47,265 nt of DNA from Dehalococcoidia bacterium. Lineage in GTDB: Bacteria; Chloroflexota; Dehalococcoidia; GIF9; AB-539-J10. The position numbers and the translations under genes were made by a program. The stretch covers positions 66,184-113,448 of the forward strand of contig JAFGFT010000049.1 in NCBI GenBank assembly GCA_016930935.1. The letters are read 5' to 3'. The notes below the pieces were generated by a model, which made no database searches, had not been told where the DNA came from, and saw only the letters and a program-made list of their open reading frames with translations. Shown here piece after piece: positions 7,668-16,095 of this stretch. Numbering within the stretch: the stretch's first letter is position 1; each line of letters begins with the position of its first letter.

Positions 7668-8376
7668 TGTCCTGTACCCTCCTTTTCTTGTTCCTGGTAT
7701 TGCGTTGTCATGCGCTTTTCGCTGGGTATCCAAGCCACCTTTTCTTTTTCTGGGTCACATCTCAGTCACCCCCTTCGAACACTCTGATACGGGTTGGTAT
7801 GTCCTGATACGGAATGGAACTATTTGCTGGGTGTCAGAATACGGCGGGCCGTTCAGGGTGGTAAATCACCAGTAGGTACGGGGCAATTCCTGCCATTTGA
7901 GCGACATTGGGCAGAATTGAATGGTAGTAGGTGACCTATGTCACATATGTGCACATATTGATGGATAGTGCTGACTCGTAATGCATGACCAATGTCACGG
8001 GCAGGAAGTGTGATGTACCTGTTACGACCCGGTCCTGCGTGGTATGAGCCCTATGCCACGAGTGGCCAGATACGGGTACAGTCAATGTGGGAAACTCGGG
8101 ATTCTCACCGTACAGGGTCTCAGACACATGGAAGGCGACCTCAACAGGCACACAACGTACTGGTACTTTGGTCACGAAGTGCCTTGAAAATGGTGTCAGG
8201 GGAGCTTCTGACAGGGTCGGGATGGGGAATTTTGAGGTGCTGCTGAGGGGTTACAGAGGGTATTTCGAGTCTCTGTCAAGAGGCAGTGGCGGCGCAGGTG
8301 AGAGATGTGTGCAGGTTCTTCTGCGGCGATTGGTCTGCTTGACGAGTCCCAGTGGTGCAGAGACAATACGTTCACT
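7668..8376. other. Intergenic region upstream of the archaellum operon
   Basis: This is a divergent spacer of about 700 bp between the archaellin operon (minus) and the TatD-like gene (plus). No convincing protein gene is present: the open frames on both strands lack ribosome binding sites and recognisable sequence. It holds the palindrome cluster at 7931-7998 listed separately. A 6-bp inverted repeat lies at 8253-8276 (ACAGAG and CTCTGT). No clear -35/-10 pair was found, so the operon promoter is not placed. Confidence 0.6.
7931..7998. promoter_or_regulatory. Cluster of three palindromes, candidate operators of the archaellum operon
   Basis: Two copies of an inverted repeat TGAC-N4-GTCA occur at 7932-7943 (spacer CTAT) and 7986-7997 (spacer CAAT). 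They are exactly 54 bp apart, about five helical turns. The first extends to GTGA-N6-TCACA, which is the spacing of CRP/FNR-family sites. Between them, at 7945-7958, is a perfect 14-bp palindrome ATATGTGCACATAT. They lie 260-330 bp upstream of the first archaellin start. Same spacing and helical phasing suggest cooperative binding by a dimeric regulator; which regulator, and which of the two flanking genes it serves, is unknown. Confidence 0.4.
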
Positions 8377-9180
8377 ATGGAGAACAAGCCGTGTGAACTG
8401 TGCCCGCTGGTGGATGCCCATGTCCACCTCGATGAGTATCCCGATACGTGGCTGGGTCCCGTGTTGAGGCAACTGGAGGAAGACAGGATTGTCAGCATCA
8501 GTACCGCCATGGCACCTCAAGCCTATGAGCGCTCACTGCTGATTCAGGAGCGGTCCGAATTCGTTCTCGCCACACTTGGCGTGCATCCCTGGAATGCCCC
8601 CTATTTCGTGACGCGGCTGGATGAGATGAAAGAGCAGATGGGGAGCAGCCCGATGTTTGGAGAGATTGGCCTGGACTTCCGCAAGGTGCAGGACGGCATG
8701 CAACATGAGGCACAACGGAGAGTCTTTGAGTTCTTCCTGTCCGCCGCGAAAGAACAGGGCAAGATAGTCAACGTGCATACGTGGGGAGCGGAGGCTGAGG
8801 CTCTTGAACTGCTCGAAAGGCATGGCATTGAGCGGGGCATCATGCACTGGTACGCGGGTCCATCTGAGCCGCTACAGCGCATGGTGGCGAGGGGTTACTA
8901 CTTCACCTTTGGAAGTGAACTCCTGGTCTCCGAGCAGATACAGTCGCTCGCCCGTGAAGTGCCGATAGGGCAACTCCTGACCGAGACGGACAATCCCGGG
9001 GGACCACAACTGGTTTTCGGCGATGCAGCCATGCCTGATATTGTGAAGACAGTGCTCGAGGCGCTTGCCATCGTTCATGGTATGGATATTGCGGAGATGG
9101 CTGAGCACATCAGGGCTAACATGCTGCGGTTGATTGGCGATGACAATCGACTTGAGCGATTGTCGACAGCTCTGCGCTGA
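8377..9180 (+). CDS. TatD-family metal-dependent hydrolase
   Basis: TatD-family proteins are TIM-barrel metal hydrolases, usually DNases or related phosphoesterases. With the ATG at 8377 the product has 267 aa and all expected metal ligands: the N-terminal HxH (His15, His17 in DAHVHLDE), Glu96 in GEIGLDF, His134 in VNVHTWG, His157 in IMHWYAG and Asp205 in TETDNP. An in-frame ATG at 8305 would add 24 residues without family similarity; neither start has a clear ribosome binding site, so the start is uncertain. The gene is transcribed away from the archaellum operon and appears monocistronic. Confidence 0.88.
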   Translation: MENKPCELCPLVDAHVHLDEYPDTWLGPVLRQLEEDRIVSISTAMAPQAYERSLLIQERSEFVLATLGVHPWNAPYFVTRLDEMKEQMGSSPMFGEIGLDFRKVQDGMQHEAQRRVFEFFLSAAKEQGKIVNVHTWGAEAEALELLERHGIERGIMHWYAGPSEPLQRMVARGYYFTFGSELLVSEQIQSLAREVPIGQLLTETDNPGGPQLVFGDAAMPDIVKTVLEALAIVHGMDIAEMAEHIRANMLRLIGDDNRLERLSTALR

Positions 9181-9190
9181 GTGGCATCGG

Positions 9191-9234
9191 CTGCCCCCTG
9201 CAATTGAAGGATTGCCCGCCTCGTGAGGGGGCAG
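9191..9234. terminator. Nested hairpin after the TatD-like gene, possible terminator
   Basis: Arms CTGCCCCCT (9191-9199) and AGGGGGCAG (9226-9234) pair perfectly over 9 bp. Nested inside is a second hairpin, GCAAT (9200-9204) with ATTGC (9211-9215). It starts 10 nt after the stop codon. There is no T-run on either side, so it may be an mRNA-stabilising or factor-dependent end rather than a classical intrinsic terminator. Confidence 0.4.
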
Positions 9235-9594
9235 GGCCTACACCATGTGGGACGCGCTCGTGTCCTCTTCCATGATGGACTGGAAGCCGATGCTGATATC
9301 AAGCAGTTCTGAGGTGACTGAGGACTGTCGCATCCTGTTGTATCCCGCGCGACAATGACACTGCCCCTGATCGAGACAATGGTCCCCTGATTCTCCCTGT
9401 CTGCCTGACGGGCCACACTCATCTCACCCCATCTCAGTCATATGCGCTCATGTATGGCTTGAAAAGCGGGAGATGCGTGGAGGATCTACTCCGATGAAAG
9501 ACTTCCCTGCCGAGCCATCAACTTGAAGAGTCTCGGGAGAGAGCACGTGCATGATGATGCAGGCGGAATGGGGAGGCGCTTCGTTGTCGTGCCA
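9235..9594. other. Gene-free stretch, possible gene remnant
   Basis: No intact gene was found between the TatD-like gene and the small membrane protein. On the minus strand an open frame from 9422 reads GTIVSIRGSVIV at about residues 13-24, which resembles the N-terminus of alternative F-type ATPase beta subunits, and the similarity then stops. It may be a decayed fragment or coincidence. The rest of the interval shows nothing recognisable. Confidence 0.3.
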
Positions 9595-9960
9595 CTATCC
9601 TGTCAATTTGTTGTACAGCACGCCTGTGAACCCCAGCAGGGCTATTCCAGAAACGCAGGCAACTGCAGGGTTCTTCAGTAAGGGGATGTCGGCGAAAGCG
9701 GTCCACGTGCCATACCACAACAGCATGCCGCCCAGAAAGACCATTGTGCCGTATGCAATCTTGTGGTGCAGCTTGAGTCCCTGCTGCAATTCGCGCACCT
9801 CTCTCCAGGCTTTCTTCGTGAGGTTGAGTGACTCAAGTTGGCGGGTCACCTCTCTCTCGATGTGAAGGGCAAGATGACGGTCGATGTGTTCATCGGTTAT
9901 GGCTGCCCTGCGGCCAGGCGCCTGAGTCTGTGAATACGTTTTATTATCCTTGTCCGGCAT
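9595..9960 (-). CDS. Small two-helix membrane protein downstream of the P-type ATPase
   Basis: This 121-aa product starts at ATG 9960, with a strong GGAGGAGG site 4 nt upstream. The N-terminal half is charged and probably helical (about 25-65: HLALHIEREVTRQLESLNL and following). It is followed by two membrane segments, about 70-90 (YGTMVFLGGMLLWYGTW) and 97-115 (AVACVSGIALLGFTGVLY). I do not recognise the family. It lies 161 nt after the P-type ATPase on the same strand and may be co-transcribed, so an accessory subunit role is conceivable, but nothing in the sequence shows it. Confidence 0.75.
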   Translation of the reverse strand: MPDKDNKTYSQTQAPGRRAAITDEHIDRHLALHIEREVTRQLESLNLTKKAWREVRELQQGLKLHHKIAYGTMVFLGGMLLWYGTWTAFADIPLLKNPAVACVSGIALLGFTGVLYNKLTG

Positions 9961-10121
9961 AATGCCTCCTCCACTCTGGATAGGGCACTCCAAACTGTCT
10001 GCTGTGTCAATTGTCTCACAGCGCGAATTCAAGTGACAGGCACAGTGCGTGCGCTCATGGGGCTCATGTTGCAGGACTGAGTGAGACTCTGGAGCAGCGC
10101 CACATGGTAGACGCGTCCGGA

Positions 10122-12608
10122 CTATGACCGTTTGGTAATGAAACCTGAGTGCGTGCGCCCGATGATTCGATAGGCTCCCAGCTTCACAAAATCCTGGATG
10201 AAGAACTGGCCCAGTGAGAAGGCCCACACGAAACCTGCAAGCTTCCACGAGAGAGGGTCCATGAGGATGCCGTTCACGGCGATGAGCGTAGCGATGACTT
10301 GTGTTCCGAGTACGGCTGCTACGAGGATTCTTGACGGCTTCACGGTCCAGAAATGTCCCTTCGTCCGCGCAGCGAACAGAGTAAGGTGTCCTCCGATGGA
10401 CAGGTTGAGGTATATGAGGGTCTGGAGCGTAGCAGTGTCGAGATTGAACACGGTCTGTCCGAGGTGCATGATGGTGAACGAACGCGCGGTTGCCCAGACA
10501 CCAAGGGCGGTTGCCACACCCAGGATCTCCCTCATGTTCCATTTCTGCGGGAGTGTGCCTCTCTTCACGTTGTCGTAGGCAATGGAGAGAATGGCGCCAT
10601 CGTTGAGTATGGCCAGGAGGACAACCATGGCTGCAGTGACGGGATGGAGGTTGTAGAAGAAGACTGCGAGGGAGATGAAGCCCAGGAGCGCCACTGTTTC
10701 TGCCACGCGGTAGGTCGCGTAGTTCGTCATGCGGCGGAATATCTTCCGGCTTTCGCGGATAGCATCTACGATGGTGGAGAGGCCGGGGGCAAGTAGCACG
10801 ATACTTGCAGCAGCGCGGGCTGCATCTGTCGCCCCGGAAACGGCGATACCTGCGTCGGCCTTCTTCAGCGCGGGCGCATCGTTGACTCCATCGCCGGTCA
10901 TGCCAACGATATGCCCTCTCTGTTGCAGTACGTCGACGATGTGGTACTTATGCTCAGGAAACACCTGGGCGAAGCCAGGGGCGTTCTCGATGGATTGACT
11001 GAGTTGTTCCGCCTGATGCACCTTCGTTTCTGAAAACACGGAAGCGTCGAGGATGTCCTGGCCGAGTCCGAGTTGTCCCGCAATCTCCCTGGCGATGGCC
11101 AATTGGTCTCCGGTAACCATCTTCACCTTGACGCCCATTGATTGCGCTGCATCAATGGTGGCCTTCGTATCTTCACGCAGTGGGTCAAAGAGGGGAATCA
11201 CGCCAATCATTCGCCACTTGTCCTGCTCGGTTCGCGCAACGCCAAGAGACCGGTACCCCTTGCGGGCGAAGCCTTCCACTGCCTCTGCCACGGCCTTCCG
11301 GGTCGAGTCGTCGGTCGATGCGAGCGCCTGAAGAGCCTGTACGGCTCCCTTGCTCACGCTGAAAGAGCTGCCATCAGATGCACTGACCTGTGCCTCAGTG
11401 CGTTTGCGTACCGGGTCGAAAGGAATGAAGTGAGCAATCTTGTAGTCAGCCAGGTTCGCCTGCTCCCCTGCTCTTGCGAGCACAGCGGTGTCGATGGGGT
11501 CATTGTCCTCAGCCCTGGAAGAAAGAGCGGCACAGAGGAGTACATCGGCTGCGCTCACTCCGGCTATCGTGAAGGGGTCTCCCGGTGTCAGCGTGCCTTG
11601 TGTGAGCGTCCCTGTCTTATCGCTGCACAAGATGTCGATTCCTGCGATCTCCTCGATGGCGGGCAACCGCGTGACGATTGCCTGCTTAGCTGCCATCACA
11701 CGCGCTCCCAGCGCCATTGTCACTGACATGACAGCTGGCATTGCGACGGGCACTGATGCAACTGCCAGGACCAGGACGAACTCAACCACTGAAAGCACAG
11801 AGTCGCCTCGTCGCAATCCTGCTCCGATGATGAGCAAACCGAGGGGCACCGCTATGGCAAGGAGATAGTCCTCAATTTTGAGAACGGCCAGTTCGAGGTG
11901 GCTGCGTGTCTTGGTTTTCTCGACGAGCTGCGCGGTCTTGCCATAGAAGCTGCGTTGACCCGTCGAGTAGACGAGCGCCTCCGTCTCCCCCTGTCTCATG
12001 ATGGAGCTTGAGAACGCGGCGTCTCCCTGGCCTTTCTCTACAGGGAGAGACTCTCCGGTCAGCGTTGACTGGTCGATTTCAACGGTGTCTGAGCCCAATA
12101 TTCTGGAGTCAGCCGGCACTATTTCACCTATCCGCAGCCGCAGTAGGTCGCCTGGCACGAGGTCTCTGGACGGGATGGTCTTCCACCGGGCATCCCGCTT
12201 GACGTGAGCCTTGAGTGCAAGCTGTTTCTGAAGTGCCTGTATCGCAGAGTCGGCATTACGCTGTTCGTGAGAGCCGATCACGGCATTCATGAACAGGAGT
12301 GTGAGTATGACTCCCAGGTCCGCCCAGTGGCGAAGGAAGGCGGACAGGATAGCCGCGACGATGATTGTGCCCGGTATCGGACCCCAAAAAAAGGACAGGA
12401 ACTGCAGCAGAGGATTGTGTTTTTCTTCTTTCAGTTCGTTGTTGCCGTACTTCTGCAGTCTCTCTGATGCTTCCGCTGTGGTGAGACCGTCGGGGGAGAA
12501 GCCAAGCTTCGCCTTGAACTCGTGAAGCGGCATGGTTCGGAGCGCGGACTCGTCTGAGCTGGAGTGTTCCGCGTCGGCCTGCCTCGAATTTCGCGTTCGT
12601 GGTGCCAT
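10122..12608 (-). CDS. P-type ATPase, plasma-membrane proton-efflux (P3A-like) type
   Basis: This 828-aa cation-transporting P-type ATPase resembles the proton-pumping P3A group known from plants, fungi and some prokaryotes. Seen in order: a cytosolic N-terminus with the cation-ATPase N domain (about 25-70), first membrane pair, actuator loop with TGES (about 184-187), the phosphorylation motif CSDKTGTLT (Asp about 330), a nucleotide domain shorter than in Ca2+ pumps, the hinge motifs MVTGD and GDGVNDAP, and a C-terminal membrane domain. The short nucleotide domain and absence of heavy-metal domains argue against P1B and P2A types. It would export H+ and polarise the membrane. Ion specificity is inferred from family likeness only. 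The ribosome binding site is weak. Confidence 0.85.
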   Translation of the reverse strand: MAPRTRNSRQADAEHSSSDESALRTMPLHEFKAKLGFSPDGLTTAEASERLQKYGNNELKEEKHNPLLQFLSFFWGPIPGTIIVAAILSAFLRHWADLGVILTLLFMNAVIGSHEQRNADSAIQALQKQLALKAHVKRDARWKTIPSRDLVPGDLLRLRIGEIVPADSRILGSDTVEIDQSTLTGESLPVEKGQGDAAFSSSIMRQGETEALVYSTGQRSFYGKTAQLVEKTKTRSHLELAVLKIEDYLLAIAVPLGLLIIGAGLRRGDSVLSVVEFVLVLAVASVPVAMPAVMSVTMALGARVMAAKQAIVTRLPAIEEIAGIDILCSDKTGTLTQGTLTPGDPFTIAGVSAADVLLCAALSSRAEDNDPIDTAVLARAGEQANLADYKIAHFIPFDPVRKRTEAQVSASDGSSFSVSKGAVQALQALASTDDSTRKAVAEAVEGFARKGYRSLGVARTEQDKWRMIGVIPLFDPLREDTKATIDAAQSMGVKVKMVTGDQLAIAREIAGQLGLGQDILDASVFSETKVHQAEQLSQSIENAPGFAQVFPEHKYHIVDVLQQRGHIVGMTGDGVNDAPALKKADAGIAVSGATDAARAAASIVLLAPGLSTIVDAIRESRKIFRRMTNYATYRVAETVALLGFISLAVFFYNLHPVTAAMVVLLAILNDGAILSIAYDNVKRGTLPQKWNMREILGVATALGVWATARSFTIMHLGQTVFNLDTATLQTLIYLNLSIGGHLTLFAARTKGHFWTVKPSRILVAAVLGTQVIATLIAVNGILMDPLSWKLAGFVWAFSLGQFFIQDFVKLGAYRIIGRTHSGFITKRS

Positions 12609-12796
12609 TGTGTCTCTGCTGCCCCATCGACAGACAATTGACTTGCAGAACCGTAGTATCTCATTGCATGGATGTCAACCGATGGGGGAGATTGGTGGGC
12701 GATGCGGTTCAAGAATCTTCCTTCAACAGATAGCGGACAAAGAAATGGGGCGGCGCATGGTGGCCGCCCCACGAATAATCCAGTTGCCTTGCGTAT

Positions 12797-14227
12797 CTAG
12801 TCGAGGGCACCCACCAGCATGCGTGCCCTGCTGGGCTTGCGAAGCTTGCGGAGTGCGGCCTTCTCCAGCTGCCTGATGCGCTCACGCGTAAGGTTCATGG
12901 TCTTGCCGACCTCTTCCAGCGTCCATTCCCGGCCATCGGTCAGGCCGAAGCGCAACTCGATTATCGTCTGCTCTCTGGGTGGCAGTTCTGCCAGCATCTC
13001 CCGTATCTGGTCGCGGAGGACGCTGTTCACTGCCAGTTCCTCCGGTGCAGGCGAAGACTCATCCTCGACGAGGTCTCCAAGAGAGGTGTCGCCTTCTTCT
13101 CCTACGGGGAGGTCGAGAGATATCGGCTGCAGATGCTGCAGTCCGTCAAGCATCTCAACAAGGTCAGGGGAAGCCTCCATGGCCTCGCCAAGTTCCTCTG
13201 CAGTGGCCTCGCGTCCGGACTCCATGGTTAGATTCCGGCGAGTCCTGTTGAGCTTGTGCATCTTCTCTGCCATATGCACAGGGATACGAATCATTCGGCC
13301 CTGCTCGTCAACAGCCCTTCGTACCGCCTGCATAATCCACCATGTGGCGTATGTGCTGAACCTGTAGCCTTTGCGGTACTCGAACTTTTCCACTGCGCGC
13401 ATCAATCCAACCGCGCCCTCTTGCACGAGGTCGAGCAACGGCAAGCCCCAGTTCAGATGCCTCTTCGCCACGCTCACAACGAGCCGCATGTTTGCCTGCA
13501 CCAACTGGTCGCGAGCCTGCTTGGCGTTCTTCTTAATGCCCAGATAGTGGCGTTCCAGTGCGGGCTCCAGTTCATAGAGTCTTGTCTGAAACGCTTCGTC
13601 AGTCAGCATACTCTGGAGGTCTACCGCCGTTCTGTGTGCGCCGGCAACCTCTATGACCTCGTGAGGCAGAAGCCGGGGTGCCACAGACAGTTCACGGATG
13701 GCGTGCTCGGCCTTGCTTTTGTTGCCCAGGCTGGCAGTCAGTTCCTCCATGAGTTCTGCCCCGTACACCTCATCGCTGGTAGCCTGAAAGACGGGGTCAG
13801 TGATGATGGCAAGAATCCCGGACTTGTCTGTCACTCCCGCATAGCGTGACATGACAGTCACCACAGGTTCGAGGTTGACTAGCCTTTCCAGCAGGCCCAT
13901 GGCCATGTGCGGGCCATCAGGCAGCACGTTCTTCTCTTTGAAGAACGCATATTCAACCTCGTTCAGAACCTCTCCGCTCTCAACCTCACGGGCGATGTCA
14001 ATGACTTCCTTGTTGCTGAGCAACGGTACGCTGCCAATCTCCCGCATCCATATCTGCTCGATATCTGCAGAAGACTCGTACTCTCGAGCCCCGAGCAGTG
14101 TGGCAAACTCCTGCTCGTCCATCTCATCAGTGGAATCCTGTTCAGTAGTCACAGGCTCGCTGGTCGTGGAAGTCTCCTCGTCCGGTTCGAGCTCGTCGGT
14201 TGTTTCTATTGTGGTTTCATCATTCAT
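12797..14227 (-). CDS. rpoD: RNA polymerase sigma-70 factor, RpoD/SigA type
   Basis: This 476-aa sigma factor has an acidic N-terminal tail (about 1-60, rich in Glu, Asp and Thr). Region 1.2 follows (EQIWMREIGSVPLLSNKE), then a nonconserved spacer, region 2 (NMRLVVSVAKRHLNWGLPLL and FSTYATWWIMQAVRRAVDEQ), region 3 beginning IRIPVHMAEKMHKLNR, and region 4 with the helix-turn-helix LEEVGKTMNLTRERIRQLE. Its length and full set of regions fit a primary or closely related group-2 sigma. The region 2.4 sequence is slightly unusual (IMQAVRRA where IRQAITRA is common), so an alternative group-2 factor is possible. It lies after a palindrome-rich upstream region. Its presence shows the host is a bacterium. 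Confidence 0.88.
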   Translation of the reverse strand: MNDETTIETTDELEPDEETSTTSEPVTTEQDSTDEMDEQEFATLLGAREYESSADIEQIWMREIGSVPLLSNKEVIDIAREVESGEVLNEVEYAFFKEKNVLPDGPHMAMGLLERLVNLEPVVTVMSRYAGVTDKSGILAIITDPVFQATSDEVYGAELMEELTASLGNKSKAEHAIRELSVAPRLLPHEVIEVAGAHRTAVDLQSMLTDEAFQTRLYELEPALERHYLGIKKNAKQARDQLVQANMRLVVSVAKRHLNWGLPLLDLVQEGAVGLMRAVEKFEYRKGYRFSTYATWWIMQAVRRAVDEQGRMIRIPVHMAEKMHKLNRTRRNLTMESGREATAEELGEAMEASPDLVEMLDGLQHLQPISLDLPVGEEGDTSLGDLVEDESSPAPEELAVNSVLRDQIREMLAELPPREQTIIELRFGLTDGREWTLEEVGKTMNLTRERIRQLEKAALRKLRKPSRARMLVGALD

Positions 14228-14934
14228 CTACTGTCACCTCCCTAACGCTATAACGGTGCAGACTGTCCATAGGTTTCTGCCAAATCGCCTCTTCTTCATT
14301 TCCGAAAAGAAAGCGGCCCCTCCAAGAACCGTCTCGGGGAGTCCGCTCCACAGTCCGGCATCGAAGCTCAGCATTTCGGCGTCGCACTACGACCTCACAG
14401 ATACTGTGCGAGCTGCTGAGAAAAGCACTTAGCTACAGTTCGTCTCGTTTCACCTCTGGATCGCTTCTGCAACTTCTCGTCTTCTACCTTGAGTTTCGTC
14501 ATGTTAGACTTTCTAACATGACATGTCAAATCGCTGTACGTGTGATTGCAGAAGACTTCGTCACTTGCAGGGTATTTTGGTCCTGTGTCTTTGGACGTGG
14601 ATTGCGTCCGATGGTGCCCTTTTGGCTATTGGCTGCAGTAGAGGACTGTGACACCCATTGGGATTGTGGCATGTGAGAGCCTTCTTGCAGGATTCACGCT
14701 CAAGTTCATTTATGCCGGTTGTGACGCTGGCTTGCAGAGTGATGGGGCAGGCGGCATCGCTCATTGCCCATGTGTCCTTTGCGAAACGCTGGGGCAACCG
14801 CTATTGCGGACACGTGACCATGATTGCGTGGCTGATGCTATGCTAATAGTGGTGATAGTGACTTTTGCTCCTGGCTCGCTTTCGGAATTGCAGAAGAAGA
14901 GCGTGTGGAAGTGAGTTCAGAGTGAGGAGGGACA
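14228..14934. other. Divergent intergenic region between sigma factor and DUF4349 lipoprotein
   Basis: About 700 bp without a convincing gene; short open frames here lack ribosome binding sites and recognisable sequence. It contains the inverted repeat at 14498-14528, listed separately. Promoters of both flanking genes should lie here, but I could not place -35/-10 pairs with confidence. Confidence 0.6.
14498..14528. promoter_or_regulatory. 25-bp perfect inverted repeat with overlapping palindrome, candidate operator
   Basis: Arms GTCATGTTAGA (14498-14508) and TCTAACATGAC (14512-14522) are perfectly complementary over 11 bp around a 3-nt centre CTT. A 10-bp palindrome TGACATGTCA (14519-14528) overlaps the right arm. 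The low GC of the stem and lack of a T-run argue against a terminator and for a protein-binding site. It is about 270 bp upstream of the sigma factor and 400 bp upstream of the DUF4349 gene. Confidence 0.5.
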
Positions 14935-16095
14935 ATGAAACACGGTAGAGTCGCCCCACTGGCAAGCATTGTGATGGTCTTTCTGGCCGCATCCCTCGTG
15001 GGTTGTGGGGCTGCGCCCGGGTTTTCCGCGTCCGACTCTGGGATGCCCGCGGCGCCAAGCGAGGAATACTGGGAGGGTGGAGATGAAGAGTCTGGTTTTG
15101 CGCCCTCCGCACCAAGACCCGCTGGAATCTCTGAAGACAGCGACATGGAGATGGAAGAGAGCGCAGGGAATGGGGGTTCCAGTCAACTGGACACGATTGA
15201 CCGCATGCTGGTGCGTAACGGTTCCATGGAACTTGTTGTTGACAACGTGAGTGAAACCTCCCGGGTGATAGGAGATGTGGCGGATAGTTTCGGAGGGCAT
15301 GTTGTCTCATCTTCTATCTTCGAGAGTGATGGCAGGACTTTCGGAAGCGTGGCTATCAGGGTTGATGCGAACAGATTTGACGCTGCCTTGAGCGCGATAC
15401 GGGTCCTTGCGGTTGAGGTGTTGCGGGAGACGACATCCAGTGTGGACGTTACGGAAGAGTATGTTGACCTTTCGGCACGCAAGAGCAACCTGGTCAGTAC
15501 TGAGCAGCAGCTTCTTGCCTTGATGGAGCAGGCTGGCACAGTCGAGGATTTACTCTCCGTGCAGAAAGAGCTTTCACGGGTGAGGGGGGAAATCGAGCAA
15601 CTGGAAGGCCGGATGCGCTACTTGGAAGAGAGCAGTGCGATGTCTCTCATCGAAGTGTACTTGAACGAGGCAGTGCTTTCAGTATCGTTGACGGCCGATA
15701 GCCGCATGGTTGATGAGGGAGAGACCGTGTCGTTCGACTCCGAGGTCTCGGGTGGTTTTGAACCCTACACCTATTTCTGGAAATTCGGCGACGGTGGCAC
15801 CAGCAACGATGTTGCCCCATCCTATGTGTATGAGGATGAAGGAGTGTACAGCGTGCGGCTTACCGTAACAGATGACCACGGAGCGAGTGCAGATGCCGTT
15901 CGCGACTACTACATCGAAGTCCATGGCGTGTGGGCTCCCGGGGACGTGTTCCGTGATGCCGCCAGTGGCCTGGGTTCATTTGGCAGAGGGCTCGTTGGCT
16001 TGTTCATCTGGCTCCTGGTATTCACGCCGCTCTGGCTTGTGATTGCAGGCATTGTGTATCTCATACGCAGACGAGTGAGAAGAAGGCGTGCATAG
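14935..16095 (+). CDS. DUF4349 lipoprotein with an inserted PKD domain
   Basis: This 386-aa envelope protein is preceded by GAGGAGG. A lipoprotein signal ends in LVGC (Cys24), followed by an acidic low-complexity linker (about 25-80). The DUF4349 core follows (about 85-245), with its coiled-coil hairpin around LLSVQKELSRVRGEIEQLEG and the closing strand MSLIEVYL. A PKD-type beta-sandwich then occupies about 250-330 (WKFGDGGTSN and YEDEGVYSVRLTVTDDHG are diagnostic). The C-terminus returns to the usual DUF4349 end, with a membrane helix (about 350-376) and an RRRVRRRRA tail. PKD domains usually mediate protein or polysaccharide binding outside the cell. The function of DUF4349 is not known to me. 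Confidence 0.88.
   Translation: MKHGRVAPLASIVMVFLAASLVGCGAAPGFSASDSGMPAAPSEEYWEGGDEESGFAPSAPRPAGISEDSDMEMEESAGNGGSSQLDTIDRMLVRNGSMELVVDNVSETSRVIGDVADSFGGHVVSSSIFESDGRTFGSVAIRVDANRFDAALSAIRVLAVEVLRETTSSVDVTEEYVDLSARKSNLVSTEQQLLALMEQAGTVEDLLSVQKELSRVRGEIEQLEGRMRYLEESSAMSLIEVYLNEAVLSVSLTADSRMVDEGETVSFDSEVSGGFEPYTYFWKFGDGGTSNDVAPSYVYEDEGVYSVRLTVTDDHGASADAVRDYYIEVHGVWAPGDVFRDAASGLGSFGRGLVGLFIWLLVFTPLWLVIAGIVYLIRRRVRRRRA

Noticed and set aside
7936-8175. Minus-strand open frame of 79 codons upstream of the archaellin operon
   Set aside because: It has no ribosome binding site, no recognisable sequence, and overlaps the palindrome cluster.
8305-8376. N-terminal extension of the TatD-like protein
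   Set aside because: The 24 residues are unlike any TatD N-terminus; the ATG at 8377 places the HxH motif at the expected distance.
12532-12876. Plus-strand open frame between P-type ATPase and sigma factor
   Set aside because: It overlaps both real genes, lacks a ribosome binding site and has no recognisable content.
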